Shown here: positions 1 to 8,170 of the stretch, piece after piece
Position numbering within the stretch: position 1 is the first letter of the stretch
Layout: each line of letters starts with the position of its first letter
Assembly: GCA_963817635.1 (NCBI GenBank)
Contig: CAWFPR010000028.1
Span: 364,292-428,291, forward strand
Source of the DNA: CAWFPR01 sp963817635
GTDB taxonomy: Bacteria > Acidobacteriota > Vicinamibacteria > Vicinamibacterales > 2-12-FULL-66-21
Length of the DNA stretch: 64,000 nt
Direction of reading: 5' to 3'
Program-made: the position numbers and the translations under genes
Notes under the pieces: model-generated
Database searches by the model: none
The model's input: only the letters and a program-made list of their open reading frames with translations
What the model was told of the DNA's origin: nothing

Positions 1-298
1 GCCACTTCGTGGACTCGCGCACCAGCTGCGCGCGGCCGGTCTTCGTGAGCGTGTAGAACCGGGCCTTCCGGTTGTTGGCCGAGGTGCCCCACTTCGCGGC
101 GATCCAGCGCTTCGCCTCGAGCCGCTGGAGCGCGGGGTAGAGCGCACCGTGGTCCACGAGCAGCTCGTCGTCCGAGGTCTGCTGGATCGCGCGCGCCACG
201 CCCTGTCCGTGCTGCGGACCGAAGATCAGCGTCCGCAGAATCAGCACTTCGAGGGTGCCCTGCATCAGCGGCAGGCGGCCGGGGCTTCGGGTTGACAT
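1..298 (-). CDS. PadR family transcriptional regulator (C-terminus cut by window edge)
   Basis: The minus-strand reading from the ATG at 298 gives about 99 residues beginning MSTRSPGRLPLMQGTLEVL and continuing through a PadR winged helix: the HGQGVARAIQ helix, the DHGALYPALQRLE recognition region and the KARFYTLTKTGRAQL wing. PadR proteins are dimeric repressors that usually control their own gene and a neighbouring transporter. The rest of the gene and the likely partner permease lie beyond position 1. No ribosome binding site precedes the ATG. The promoter sits so close that the mRNA is probably leaderless, and a 19-bp-arm palindrome covers promoter and start codon. Confidence 0.93.
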   Translation of the reverse strand, partial: MSTRSPGRLPLMQGTLEVLILRTLIFGPQHGQGVARAIQQTSDDELLVDHGALYPALQRLEAKRWIAAKWGTSANNRKARFYTLTKTGRAQLVRESTKW

Positions 299-338
299 CT
301 GACCCGAGCGTACGATCGTTCGGGTCAGGTGTCAACCC
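289..338. promoter_or_regulatory. Palindromic operator overlapping a leaderless promoter of the PadR gene
   Basis: Arms 289-307 and 320-338 are inverted copies with one mismatch (18 of 19), separated by 12 bp. Read on the minus strand, a perfect TTGACA -35 (330-335) lies in the outer arm and TACGCT (-10, 307-312) follows after 17 bp. Only 8 nt separate the -10 box from the ATG at 298. A PadR dimer bound here would cover promoter and start codon, so autorepression is the natural inference. The right arm also contains the stop codon of the upstream methyltransferase gene. Confidence 0.75.
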
Positions 339-1045
339 GAGGCGGCCGCGGAGCCCGGAGAGGCCCCGGCCGGGGTCGCGCGCGGGAGCGGCGCGCCCAG
401 GAGCAGCCGGTTCTTCGGAGTAATCGCGCCGGGGATCGTCTGCGTCCTGACGCGATAGCCCTGCGCCTCGACGCGCGTCGCGCGCATGACGTCGATCGCC
501 AGCGCGCGATCGAGCCAGCCGGCCAGCGGACCCGCGTCGCAGGTCTCGACATCGTGGCAGCACGGCAGCACGGCGACGCGCGCACGCGCGGCGCACGCCC
601 GCGCGAGCACCGTATCGGTCAGGGCGCCGCAGCCGTGAACCGATACGACGATGTCGGCGGGCGACAGCGGGAAGGTCTCGAGCGCGCTCTCGATGAACTC
701 CACGCGGCCGGCGAGCCGCGGCCACGAGGCGACCAGCGCCGCATGCAGCGCGCCGCACGAGGGAGGCAGCGCCGTGTCGACGACGACCGCAGCCGGCGAG
801 GAGTCGTCGAGCACCAGCATGATCAGCGCGACGAGTCCGTGTCCGCCGCCCAGATCGACCACCCGTCCGCCGCGAAACAGGCGCCTCGCCCGCCGCGCCA
901 CCTCCCAGGCTTCGAACAGCTCCTTGCGCGGCAGGCACCCCGCCGTACAGACCGCGCGGCCAATCCGATCGAACAGCGAGTCGCTGGCGAAGCGCTCGAG
1001 GTCGCATGTGGTGAGGCGCTGCTTCGACCCGCGCGAGAAATTCAT
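332..1045 (-). CDS. SAM-dependent methyltransferase, Methyltransf_32-like
   Basis: A protein of 237 residues from the ATG at 1045, chosen because residues coded further upstream run into the divergent gene's control region. The SAM-binding motif I is VVDLGGGHGL. Later features are a VSVHGCGALTD segment and VAVLPCCHDVE, the PCC-H signature seen in the Methyltransf_32 group (related to TRMT13 and METTL25). The substrate cannot be read from sequence. The stop codon lies inside the palindrome of the downstream PadR gene, so the two genes are adjacent on the same strand but probably transcribed separately. Confidence 0.75.
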   Translation of the reverse strand: MNFSRGSKQRLTTCDLERFASDSLFDRIGRAVCTAGCLPRKELFEAWEVARRARRLFRGGRVVDLGGGHGLVALIMLVLDDSSPAAVVVDTALPPSCGALHAALVASWPRLAGRVEFIESALETFPLSPADIVVSVHGCGALTDTVLARACAARARVAVLPCCHDVETCDAGPLAGWLDRALAIDVMRATRVEAQGYRVRTQTIPGAITPKNRLLLGAPLPRATPAGASPGSAAASG

Positions 1046-1062
1046 ATTTGACCCGGACAATA

Positions 1063-1092
1063 TTGACAGCGTAGTTTTAACCCGGGTAATAT
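1063..1092 (+). promoter_or_regulatory. Promoter of the DUF2239 gene, apparently leaderless
   Basis: TTGACA (1063-1068), 18-bp spacer, TAATAT (1087-1092). Transcription would start near 1099-1100, which is the ATG at 1100. The ATG at 1091 lies inside the -10 box and is therefore unlikely to be in the mRNA. An imperfect inverted repeat (CCGGACAATATT at 1053-1064, AATATGTCCGG at 1088-1098) brackets the promoter. Confidence 0.65.
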
Positions 1093-1099
1093 GTCCGGC

Positions 1100-1705
1100 A
1101 TGACTGAGCCGACAGAGCCCGGAACAATTCCCTGTACTGCCTTTTCTGGAAGCACTTGCGTCGGATCCGGGGATCTGAAGGATGTCGGCCTTCTGGTCAA
1201 GTCCCACCTGGACCGCGACCCGAGCACGTCAGTTCTGATTTTCAACGATCTCACGGGTGGCCTCGTGGACGTGGATTTCAGGGGTGCCGCCGAAGAGGTG
1301 GCCCGCTGGATTGACGCGGTGTACCGGCCCGTGGTGCCTCCGCGTGGTCCGGGACGGCCGAAACTCGGCGTGGTCGCCCGCGAAGTCACGCTGCTGCCCA
1401 GGCACTGGGAGTGGCTCGCGACGCAGCCCGGCGGTGCGTCGGTCGCGCTGCGGCGGCTCGTCGAGGAGGCGAAACGCGCGAACAGCGGCAAGGATCGGGT
1501 CCGGGGATCGCAGTCGGCCGCCTACAAGTTCATGTCGGCCATGGGCGGCGACGAGCCTGGATTCGAAGAAGCCACGCGCGCGCTGTTCGCCGGGCACATG
1601 GACCGCTTCAACGAGCTGGTGGCCCCCTGGCCCGAAGACGTCGGGAATCACGCGCGCCGGCTGGCGACCGGCGCCTTCCGGCCGGAGTCCGACCCGCCCC
1701 GCTGA
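1100..1705 (+). CDS. DUF2239 family protein
   Basis: A 201-residue soluble protein starting MTEPTEPGTIPCTAFSG. The pattern fits DUF2239: an N-terminal module ending in VLIFNDLTGGLVDVDFRG, a PRGPGRPKLGVVAREVTLL linker, then RHWEWLATQPGGASVALRR and a helical C-terminus. The family has no established function; the GRPKLGV segment and basic helices could suggest nucleic-acid contact, but that is speculation. I chose the ATG at 1100 over 1091 because 1091 falls inside the -10 box. The gene diverges from the methyltransferase gene at 1045. Confidence 0.85.
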   Translation: MTEPTEPGTIPCTAFSGSTCVGSGDLKDVGLLVKSHLDRDPSTSVLIFNDLTGGLVDVDFRGAAEEVARWIDAVYRPVVPPRGPGRPKLGVVAREVTLLPRHWEWLATQPGGASVALRRLVEEAKRANSGKDRVRGSQSAAYKFMSAMGGDEPGFEEATRALFAGHMDRFNELVAPWPEDVGNHARRLATGAFRPESDPPR

Positions 1706-1747
1706 AAGAGCCGCGCGGCGGCGGACACACGTTACCATGGAGCCATC

Positions 1748-2923
1748 ATGCCGACCTTTGGCCGCGAGTTCCTCGCGGAATTTCCACTCGACCCGTCCGT
1801 CACGTATCTGAATCATGGCACCGTCGGCGTGACGCCGCGCCGGGTGCTCGCGGCCCAGCAGGCGATCCGCGACGACATCGAGCGGCAACCGAGCCGCTTC
1901 CTGCTGCGCGAACTCACGAAAGTGGCGGTGGGACAGCCGACCGACGACAAGCCGCGCATGCGGCAGGCAGCCGACGTCGTCGCGTCGTTTCTTGGAGCGC
2001 GCGGCGACGACCTCGTCTTCGTCGATAACGCCACGACGGGGGCCAACGCCGTGCTGCGGTCGTTTCCCTTCGAGCCGGGCGACGAGGTCCTCGTCACCGA
2101 TCACGGGTATGGCGGGGTCACGAACGCCGCGATGTACGCGGCGCGCCAGCGCGGCGCGACTGTCCGCGCCGCGGCTGTGCCATATCCCGTGCGTTCGGCG
2201 GACGAGATCACCGAGGCCTGCGTCGCCGCGATCGGGCCGAAGACCCGCCTCGCCGTGATCGATCACATCGCGGCGCACAGCGCGCTCACCTTTCCGATCG
2301 CGGATCTCGTCAGGCGCTTTCACGAGCGGGGTGTGGCGGTGCTCGTCGACGGCGCGCACGCGCCGGGCGCCATCGCGCTCGACATTCCGGCGATTGGCGC
2401 GGACTGGTATGTGGGCAACCTGCACAAGTGGATGTGGGTGCCGCGCAGCAGCGGCATTCTGTGGGCGGCGCCGGAGCATCGGGCCGGCCTGCGTCCGGCG
2501 GTCATTTCCTGGGGACTCGACCAGGGCTTCACGACGGAGTTCGACCTGCCGGGCACGCGCGACCCTTCGCCGCATCTGTCCGCGCCGGCCGCCATCGCGT
2601 TCATGACGGAGCTGGGCGTCGAGGCCGTGCAGCGCTACAACCACACGCTCGCCTGGGAAGGCGCGCATCACCTGGCCCGGCGCTGGGGCACGCAGTTCGC
2701 CGCACCAGAATCGATGGTCGGCACGCTCGCGACGATCGAACTGCCGGCGGCGGCCGGACGCACGGTCGAAGACGCGGCGGCGCTGCGCGATCGCCTGCTC
2801 TTCGACGATCGGATCGAGGTGCAGATGCACGAACTGCACGGCCGCGTGCACGCGCGCATCTCGGCGCAGATCTACAACGACATGGAGGACATCGACCGCC
2901 TGGCCGACGCCGTGCTGAAGTAG
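1748..2923 (+). CDS. Class V aminotransferase, isopenicillin-N epimerase-like (PLP enzyme)
   Basis: A 391-residue fold-type I PLP enzyme. Visible landmarks are YLNHGTVGVTP near the N-terminus (substrate loop), FVDNATTGANAVL (phosphate contact), VLVDGAHAPGAI with the conserved Asp that pairs with the pyridine nitrogen, and GNLHKWMWVP with the Schiff-base lysine. This combination is typical of the isopenicillin-N epimerase-like branch of class V enzymes, whose members act on varied amino compounds. The substrate is unknown here. It stands alone between the DUF2239 gene and the convergent trehalose gene. Confidence 0.88.
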   Translation: MPTFGREFLAEFPLDPSVTYLNHGTVGVTPRRVLAAQQAIRDDIERQPSRFLLRELTKVAVGQPTDDKPRMRQAADVVASFLGARGDDLVFVDNATTGANAVLRSFPFEPGDEVLVTDHGYGGVTNAAMYAARQRGATVRAAAVPYPVRSADEITEACVAAIGPKTRLAVIDHIAAHSALTFPIADLVRRFHERGVAVLVDGAHAPGAIALDIPAIGADWYVGNLHKWMWVPRSSGILWAAPEHRAGLRPAVISWGLDQGFTTEFDLPGTRDPSPHLSAPAAIAFMTELGVEAVQRYNHTLAWEGAHHLARRWGTQFAAPESMVGTLATIELPAAAGRTVEDAAALRDRLLFDDRIEVQMHELHGRVHARISAQIYNDMEDIDRLADAVLK

Positions 2924-2994
2924 CGGCACGCCCGTCGCGTCGGGACGCGGCGCGTGAGCCTCGATCCCCGCGGACGCGGGTGGGGGGCTGTGGC

Positions 2995-5235
2995 TCAGTT
3001 GACGATCAGGCCGCTGCCAAACCGGACGCGCGGGTCACCCAGCGGTGTATTCAGCGACAGCGCGCGCAGGAGCTGCCGCACTCCTCGGTGATCGTCGACG
3101 CGGAACTTCGCGCGCGTCGGCCGTCCGCCGACCGCGATGGTCACCGTCGAGGGCGGAAGGGCGCGGAAGAGATCCTCGTCGGTCCAGTCATCGCCGATCG
3201 CCACGACCGTGGTACCGGCGGCCGCGTCGGCGCACACGCGCTGGCCAACGAGCGCCTTGCTGACGCCGCGCAGCCGGACCTCGATGACCTTGTGGCCCTC
3301 GAGCACCTCGAGCGGCTGGTTGCTGAGCGTATCGCCGAGCAGCATCCGGAGTTCGTGCGCCTGGCGCACCCCGAAATCGCGATCGGCGCCGCGATAGTGC
3401 CACGCGATCGACGCGCTTTTCGTTTCGATCTGCGAACCGGGCGTGCTCGCCGTGAACTGCTCGAGGATCGGGGCGACGCGCGCCATCCAGTCGGGCGGAA
3501 CGCTGGCCGCTGCCTCCCACTCCGCGCCCAGCGCGGGCCGATACCAGAAGCCGTGCTCTGCCCAGATGGCGACTGGCAGGTGGCCCAGCCAGGTCTCGAG
3601 TGTTTCGCGCCGCCGCCCGCTGACGATTTCCAGCCGCACACCGGGCAACCGCGCCAGCGATCCGAGCAGGGCCAGCAGCTCGTCGTCCGGGCCGGCCAGT
3701 TCGGGAGAGCGTGTGAACGGTACAAGCGTGCCGTCGTAGTCGAGCAGGAGGCGCAGTGACGTATGTCGCTGCGCCTCCAGCAGCACGGTAATCGGGCTGA
3801 GCTCCGGCGGCGAGAACACGCCGGCATCGGCTGGCGTGCGGGAAGTCGCGAGCAGGTCGACGAAGCCACGGGCCCACGCGTGCACGTCGTGTTCGATGAC
3901 GCGGCGCCGCAGCACCCGCATGCGCCCCCGGCGCTCGCCGACGCTCATCGTCAGCGCCCGGTGGACCGCCTCGGCGACGCCATCCACGTCGTACGGATTG
4001 ACGATGATCGCGCCATCGAGCTCGGCCGATGCGCCGGCGAACTCGCTCAACACGAGCACGCCGCTGTCGTCGACCCTCGAGGCGACGAACTCCTTCGCGA
4101 CCAGATTCATCCCGTCGCGCAGCGGCGTCACCAGCATGACGTCGGCCGCGCAGTAGAGCGCGACGAGCTGGCGCTCGGACACCGAGCGGTGCACGTAGTG
4201 AATCGGCGTGGATCTCAGCGTGCCGCGCGCGCCGTTGATCCGTCCGACGCGCTCTTCCACCTCGCGCTTGTGGCGCTGGTAGGAATCGACCTCGCCGCGC
4301 GAGGGCACTGCCACCTGGATGTAGCGCATGCTGTCGCAGAGTTCGGGCTGCCGCTCGAGCAGCCGTTCGATCGCCTGGAGCCGGCGCGGAATGCCCTTCG
4401 TGTAGTCGAGCCGATCGACCCCGAGCACGATCTGGCGCCCGCCGGCGTCGAAGCGAAGCGCGGCGGCCTCGGCGCGCACGTCCGGATCTTCCGCCAGCGC
4501 CGCAAACCGCGCCGCATCGATGCCCATCGGGAAGACACCGAGCTTCACATCGCGCTCGTCTATCCGCACCCGATCGATGTCCGACTCGACGCCGTCGATG
4601 TGCAGGAGCGAGGCGAGGAAGTGCCGCATGTACGAAAACGTGTGGAAGCCGACGAGATCCGCACCAAGCATCCCGCGGAGCAGTTCGCGCCGCCAGGGCA
4701 GGATGCGGAACACTTCGGACGAGGGAAACGGAATATGGAGGAAGAAGCCGATGCGCGCGTCGGGCAGCCGTTCGCGCAACAGGGCTGGCACGAGCAGCAA
4801 CTGGTAGTCGTGCACCCAGATGGTGTCGCCCGGCCGGTACTCGCGGGCGGCGGCATCGGCAAACGCGGCGTTCACCTGCCGGTAGGCAGACCATCCGGTG
4901 GTGTCGACAGGGACCCGGTCGATGAGGTAGTGGAACAGCGGCCAGAGGACGCGATTCGAAAAGCCGTGGTAGTAGCGCTCCACCTCGTCGCGCGACAGGT
5001 GCACCGGGACGATCGCCTGCGCGGCGAGCAGCCGGTCCAGTTCGGCGCGCTGGTCGGTGGAAAACCGCGACACATCACCAGGCCAGCCGAGCCACACGCC
5101 GCCCGAGCCTTCGTGCCAGGGCCGCAGGCCGGTCGCCAGACCGCCGTTCGCAGGCACCAGGCGCAGACCCTCGTCGGTCACGCGGGCGGTCACCGGCAGA
5201 CGGTTCGACACGATGAGGAGCCGGCTCGACGGCAT
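2995..5235 (-). CDS. otsAB: Fused trehalose-6-phosphate synthase / trehalose-6-phosphate phosphatase
   Basis: A 746-residue bifunctional enzyme. The N-terminal GT20 domain (about 1-470) begins RLLIVSNRLPV and contains NGGLATGLRP, IWVHDYQLLLVPALLR and the active-site stretch FFLHIPFPSSEVF. It joins UDP-glucose to glucose-6-phosphate. The C-terminal HAD domain, from about 495, has the catalytic DYDGTL motif and a closing AIGDDWTDEDLF, and removes the phosphate to give trehalose, an osmoprotectant. The ATG at 5235 fits the usual start just before RLLIVSN; an ATG six codons upstream (5253) is possible. It follows the nitrilase-GNAT gene after a short gap, suggesting cotranscription. Confidence 0.94.
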   Translation of the reverse strand: MPSSRLLIVSNRLPVTARVTDEGLRLVPANGGLATGLRPWHEGSGGVWLGWPGDVSRFSTDQRAELDRLLAAQAIVPVHLSRDEVERYYHGFSNRVLWPLFHYLIDRVPVDTTGWSAYRQVNAAFADAAAREYRPGDTIWVHDYQLLLVPALLRERLPDARIGFFLHIPFPSSEVFRILPWRRELLRGMLGADLVGFHTFSYMRHFLASLLHIDGVESDIDRVRIDERDVKLGVFPMGIDAARFAALAEDPDVRAEAAALRFDAGGRQIVLGVDRLDYTKGIPRRLQAIERLLERQPELCDSMRYIQVAVPSRGEVDSYQRHKREVEERVGRINGARGTLRSTPIHYVHRSVSERQLVALYCAADVMLVTPLRDGMNLVAKEFVASRVDDSGVLVLSEFAGASAELDGAIIVNPYDVDGVAEAVHRALTMSVGERRGRMRVLRRRVIEHDVHAWARGFVDLLATSRTPADAGVFSPPELSPITVLLEAQRHTSLRLLLDYDGTLVPFTRSPELAGPDDELLALLGSLARLPGVRLEIVSGRRRETLETWLGHLPVAIWAEHGFWYRPALGAEWEAAASVPPDWMARVAPILEQFTASTPGSQIETKSASIAWHYRGADRDFGVRQAHELRMLLGDTLSNQPLEVLEGHKVIEVRLRGVSKALVGQRVCADAAAGTTVVAIGDDWTDEDLFRALPPSTVTIAVGGRPTRAKFRVDDHRGVRQLLRALSLNTPLGDPRVRFGSGLIVN

Positions 5236-5268
5236 GCCAGTATGGTATCGCATCGGAATGACGAACGG

Positions 5269-6774
5269 CTAGGCTGGGGCGAGCGGGTTCACCCACTCGA
5301 TCACGGCCGCGTACCCGAGGCTCTCCGGATCGTGGCGCAGGTACTCCGACACGACCGCCAGCACGCGAAAGCCGCGCCTGATCTGGAACGACAGCGTCGG
5401 GTCGCGCAACTCGCCCCGTTCCACGCGCGCCACGTACTCGACGGGGGACATCGCGCTCGCGGCCGTGTGATAGCCGCGCAGGCGGGCACCTGCGCGGATG
5501 CGCCGCAGCCCGAGGCCGACGACCAGTTCGCGGCGCGCTTCGTAGAGTCGGCCGCCGATGCCGTACCCCTGCCGCTGCGGATCGACCATCACCTCCGCAG
5601 CGTAGAGCGTGCGGCCCCGCTCGGGATCGTGATTCGTGAACATCCCGTGGTCGGTGAAGTCGCGCCAGTTCGTTCCAACGTCGTAGTCGTCCCAGAGGAT
5701 GATCAGGCTGGCCGCCATCCCGACCACGACGCCGTCGATCGTGGCGACGAACTGCCCCTCCGGAAACACGGCGAGGTGCGACGCCAGCTGGACGACAGTC
5801 CACGGAGGCGACGTCGGATACACCCGCCTGGTCAGCGCGATGATGCCGTCGAAGTCCTCGGCGCGCGTCCGCCTGATCTCGGCCGCTTCGCTCACAGCTC
5901 GACCACCGTCGGGTGTGCCGACGCGCATCTGTGTCTCGCCGCTGTCGAGCAGCGGCAGGACGGTGCCGGATTCGCGCGTCTCGAGGATCGTCTCCAGGTT
6001 CAGTTCCGCCACGATCATCGTCTCCTGGTTGGGAATCCCCTCGGCGAGGATGCCGTCGCGCGCGAACGCGAAGTCGCTTGGCGTGAAGATGCCGGCCTGC
6101 CCGTAGTTCAGCGACACCGCGGGCACCATCGGCAGCGACCCGACCGTCGACGCGTGGATCACGTACATCTGGTTCTCGATGGCGCGCGCCTGCGCGCAGT
6201 ACCGCACGCGGAGGAAACCCTGCCGATCGTCGGTGCAGCTGGGCACCGCCAGGATGTGGGCGCCGCAGCGCGCGGCCGCGCGGGCCAGTTCCGGAAACTC
6301 CACGTCGTAGCAGATCGCCACCGCCATCCGGCCGAACGCAGTCTCGAACACCGACAGTGCGCTGCCGGCCGTGATCCCCCAATCCCGCTCGAACCGCGTC
6401 ATGTGCAGCTTCGGCTGCGTGCCATGCCTCCCGGCAGGGCCGACGATGTGACAGACGTTGTTCACCGCACCGGTCTCCGTCAGATGCGGGATGGTGCCGG
6501 CCACGATGTAGAGGTCGTGCTGTTGCGCCAGCTCCGACATCAGGCCGACGACGGTGTCCTCCTGCGTCGCGAGGCCGCGCACCTGCTCGGCCAGTGGGCG
6601 TTTCACGTCGCCCAGGGTCATGAGCTGCAGCGTGAAGTACTCGGGGAAGACCACCAGTCGCGAGCCGTAGTCCGCGGCCGTCTCGACCAGACCGATGACC
6701 TGATCTCGGAATTGATCGAACGAAGAAATGGGGCGGATGAAGTACTGCAGCGATGCGACCCGCAGACGCGGCAT
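5269..6774 (-). CDS. Carbon-nitrogen hydrolase (nitrilase superfamily) fused to a GNAT acetyltransferase domain
   Basis: A 501-residue fusion. Residues 1 to about 290 are a nitrilase domain with the full triad: Glu45 (FPEYF), Lys122 (QPKLHMTRFER) and Cys155 (AICYDVEFPE). Residues from about 305 on are a GNAT domain with FVATIDGVVVGMA and the acetyl-CoA loop VDPQRQGYGIGGRL. Proteins with these two domains are known (the YhcX type), but those I recall have the GNAT domain first. The start at 6774 is supported by AAGGAGG about 10 nt upstream. The substrate is unknown. Confidence 0.88.
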   Translation of the reverse strand: MPRLRVASLQYFIRPISSFDQFRDQVIGLVETAADYGSRLVVFPEYFTLQLMTLGDVKRPLAEQVRGLATQEDTVVGLMSELAQQHDLYIVAGTIPHLTETGAVNNVCHIVGPAGRHGTQPKLHMTRFERDWGITAGSALSVFETAFGRMAVAICYDVEFPELARAAARCGAHILAVPSCTDDRQGFLRVRYCAQARAIENQMYVIHASTVGSLPMVPAVSLNYGQAGIFTPSDFAFARDGILAEGIPNQETMIVAELNLETILETRESGTVLPLLDSGETQMRVGTPDGGRAVSEAAEIRRTRAEDFDGIIALTRRVYPTSPPWTVVQLASHLAVFPEGQFVATIDGVVVGMAASLIILWDDYDVGTNWRDFTDHGMFTNHDPERGRTLYAAEVMVDPQRQGYGIGGRLYEARRELVVGLGLRRIRAGARLRGYHTAASAMSPVEYVARVERGELRDPTLSFQIRRGFRVLAVVSEYLRHDPESLGYAAVIEWVNPLAPA

Positions 6775-6910
6775 GTGTGGCGGCCCTCCTTCGACGCGAC
6801 GCGGCCGGCCTGGCGCCGGCGGTGCGCGTTCCACATGGAGACTCCATCATCGGGAGCGGCAGGGTCAAGCGACATCCGCATCCGGACGTCGAGCTCAGGG
6901 GGCAGTCCCT

Positions 6911-8170
6911 CTACTCGTGCCGAAGCGCTTCGACGGGATCGAGCCTGGCGGCCCGCTGGGCCGGCCAGTAGCCCGCGACGATCCCGACGCCCGCCGAGGC
7001 AGCCAGGCCGGCCAGGATCGCCCAGAGCGGGGCGACGGCGGAGAACCCGGAGAGCACCAGTTTGAGCAGGAACCCGATACCGAGCGCCGCGGCAACCCCC
7101 GCGATGCCGCCGGCGCCGGAGAGAAACGTGGCCTCGAGCAGGAACTGCAGCAGCACTTGCCGCCGCCGCGCACCCACCGCCAGGCGCAGCCCGATCTCAC
7201 GCGTCCGTTCGGTCACGCTGATGAACATCACGTTCGCGATGCCGATCGCCCCGATGAGCAGGCTGACGCCGGCGAGCGCGATGGTGACCAGGCCGATGCG
7301 CGCGCTGACATCGTCGAACGTCGCGATGATCTGTTCGGCCGTCGAGAGGTTGAAGTCGTTGTCCGCGCCCGGCGGAATCTTGCGCAGCAGCCGCAGGATC
7401 GCCTCGGACTGTCGCAGGCACTCGTCGCGCTGGCCGGGCTTCGCCCGCATGTACAGCACGACACGCTCGGGCTCGCCGAAACGCCGGCGCACGGTGCCGG
7501 CGGGAAGATTGAGCACGTTGTCCTGCCGGTTCTCGCCGAAAAACCCGCCCCGCCGTTTGGCAAGTTCCCCGACCACCGTGTAGGTGTCCCCCGCCAGCGT
7601 CAGCGTCCGCCCGAGTGACGGCTGGTTGCCGAAGAGCGCGCGGGCGAGATTGGCCCCGACGATGGCCACATGCGCGCCTTCGCGATCCTCGAGATCCGTG
7701 AAGGGACGCCCGCGGGCGAACTCGGCCCCGATAATGTCAAACAGCGCGGGCGACGCGCCTTCCACGAGCACGGTGTCGGATTCGTTGCCGCCGGCGCGCG
7801 CGACGAGCACCTGTCCGCCACTGGCGGTGGGCACGATCACCTGCGCGCCCACGTCGCGGATCGCGGTGCCGAGCCGCGCGATCTCACGCACGTAGTCGAG
7901 TGACAGCGGCCTGCGGCTCACCTCCTGCTCGCTGGGCGTGACGTACGGATCGCCCGTCAGGTGAAACGCGAAGACGTTGTCCGTCCCGAGGTCCCGGAAG
8001 AGAAGCGCCACCTGCCCCCGCGCGTTGGCCATCACCGACGCAATCAGCACGACGGTGACGATGCCGATGACCACGCCGGCCACCGCGAGCACCGACCGCA
8101 TGCGCTCGGTCCGCACGGACTCGAGCGCCAGCCCCGCCGCCTCGGACACCATCCCGGTCCAGCGCGTCAC
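6911..8170 (-). CDS. FtsX/MacB-like ABC permease (second of a tandem pair)
   Basis: A 419-residue permease with one N-terminal membrane helix, a large periplasmic MacB-like domain (EGASPALFDIIGAEFARG) and three C-terminal helices carrying TERTREIGLRLAVGARR, the hallmark of FtsX permeases. The GTG at 8170 overlaps the stop of the preceding permease (GTGA) and has AGGA upstream, so translation is probably coupled; an in-frame ATG at 8152 is an alternative. Such permeases transmit ATP hydrolysis to an efflux or lipoprotein-release step, but no ATPase gene is next to it. Confidence 0.9.
   Translation of the reverse strand: MTRWTGMVSEAAGLALESVRTERMRSVLAVAGVVIGIVTVVLIASVMANARGQVALLFRDLGTDNVFAFHLTGDPYVTPSEQEVSRRPLSLDYVREIARLGTAIRDVGAQVIVPTASGGQVLVARAGGNESDTVLVEGASPALFDIIGAEFARGRPFTDLEDREGAHVAIVGANLARALFGNQPSLGRTLTLAGDTYTVVGELAKRRGGFFGENRQDNVLNLPAGTVRRRFGEPERVVLYMRAKPGQRDECLRQSEAILRLLRKIPPGADNDFNLSTAEQIIATFDDVSARIGLVTIALAGVSLLIGAIGIANVMFISVTERTREIGLRLAVGARRRQVLLQFLLEATFLSGAGGIAGVAAALGIGFLLKLVLSGFSAVAPLWAILAGLAASAGVGIVAGYWPAQRAARLDPVEALRHE

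Noticed and set aside
1091..1099. ATG at 1091 as start of the DUF2239 gene
   Set aside because: It is part of the -10 box TAATAT and would not be in the transcript; the ATG at 1100 fits a leaderless mRNA.
3763..7065. Very long open frame (1100 codons) on the plus strand
   Set aside because: It is antisense to the trehalose and nitrilase-GNAT genes and encodes Arg/His-rich low-complexity sequence typical of frame shadows in GC-rich DNA.
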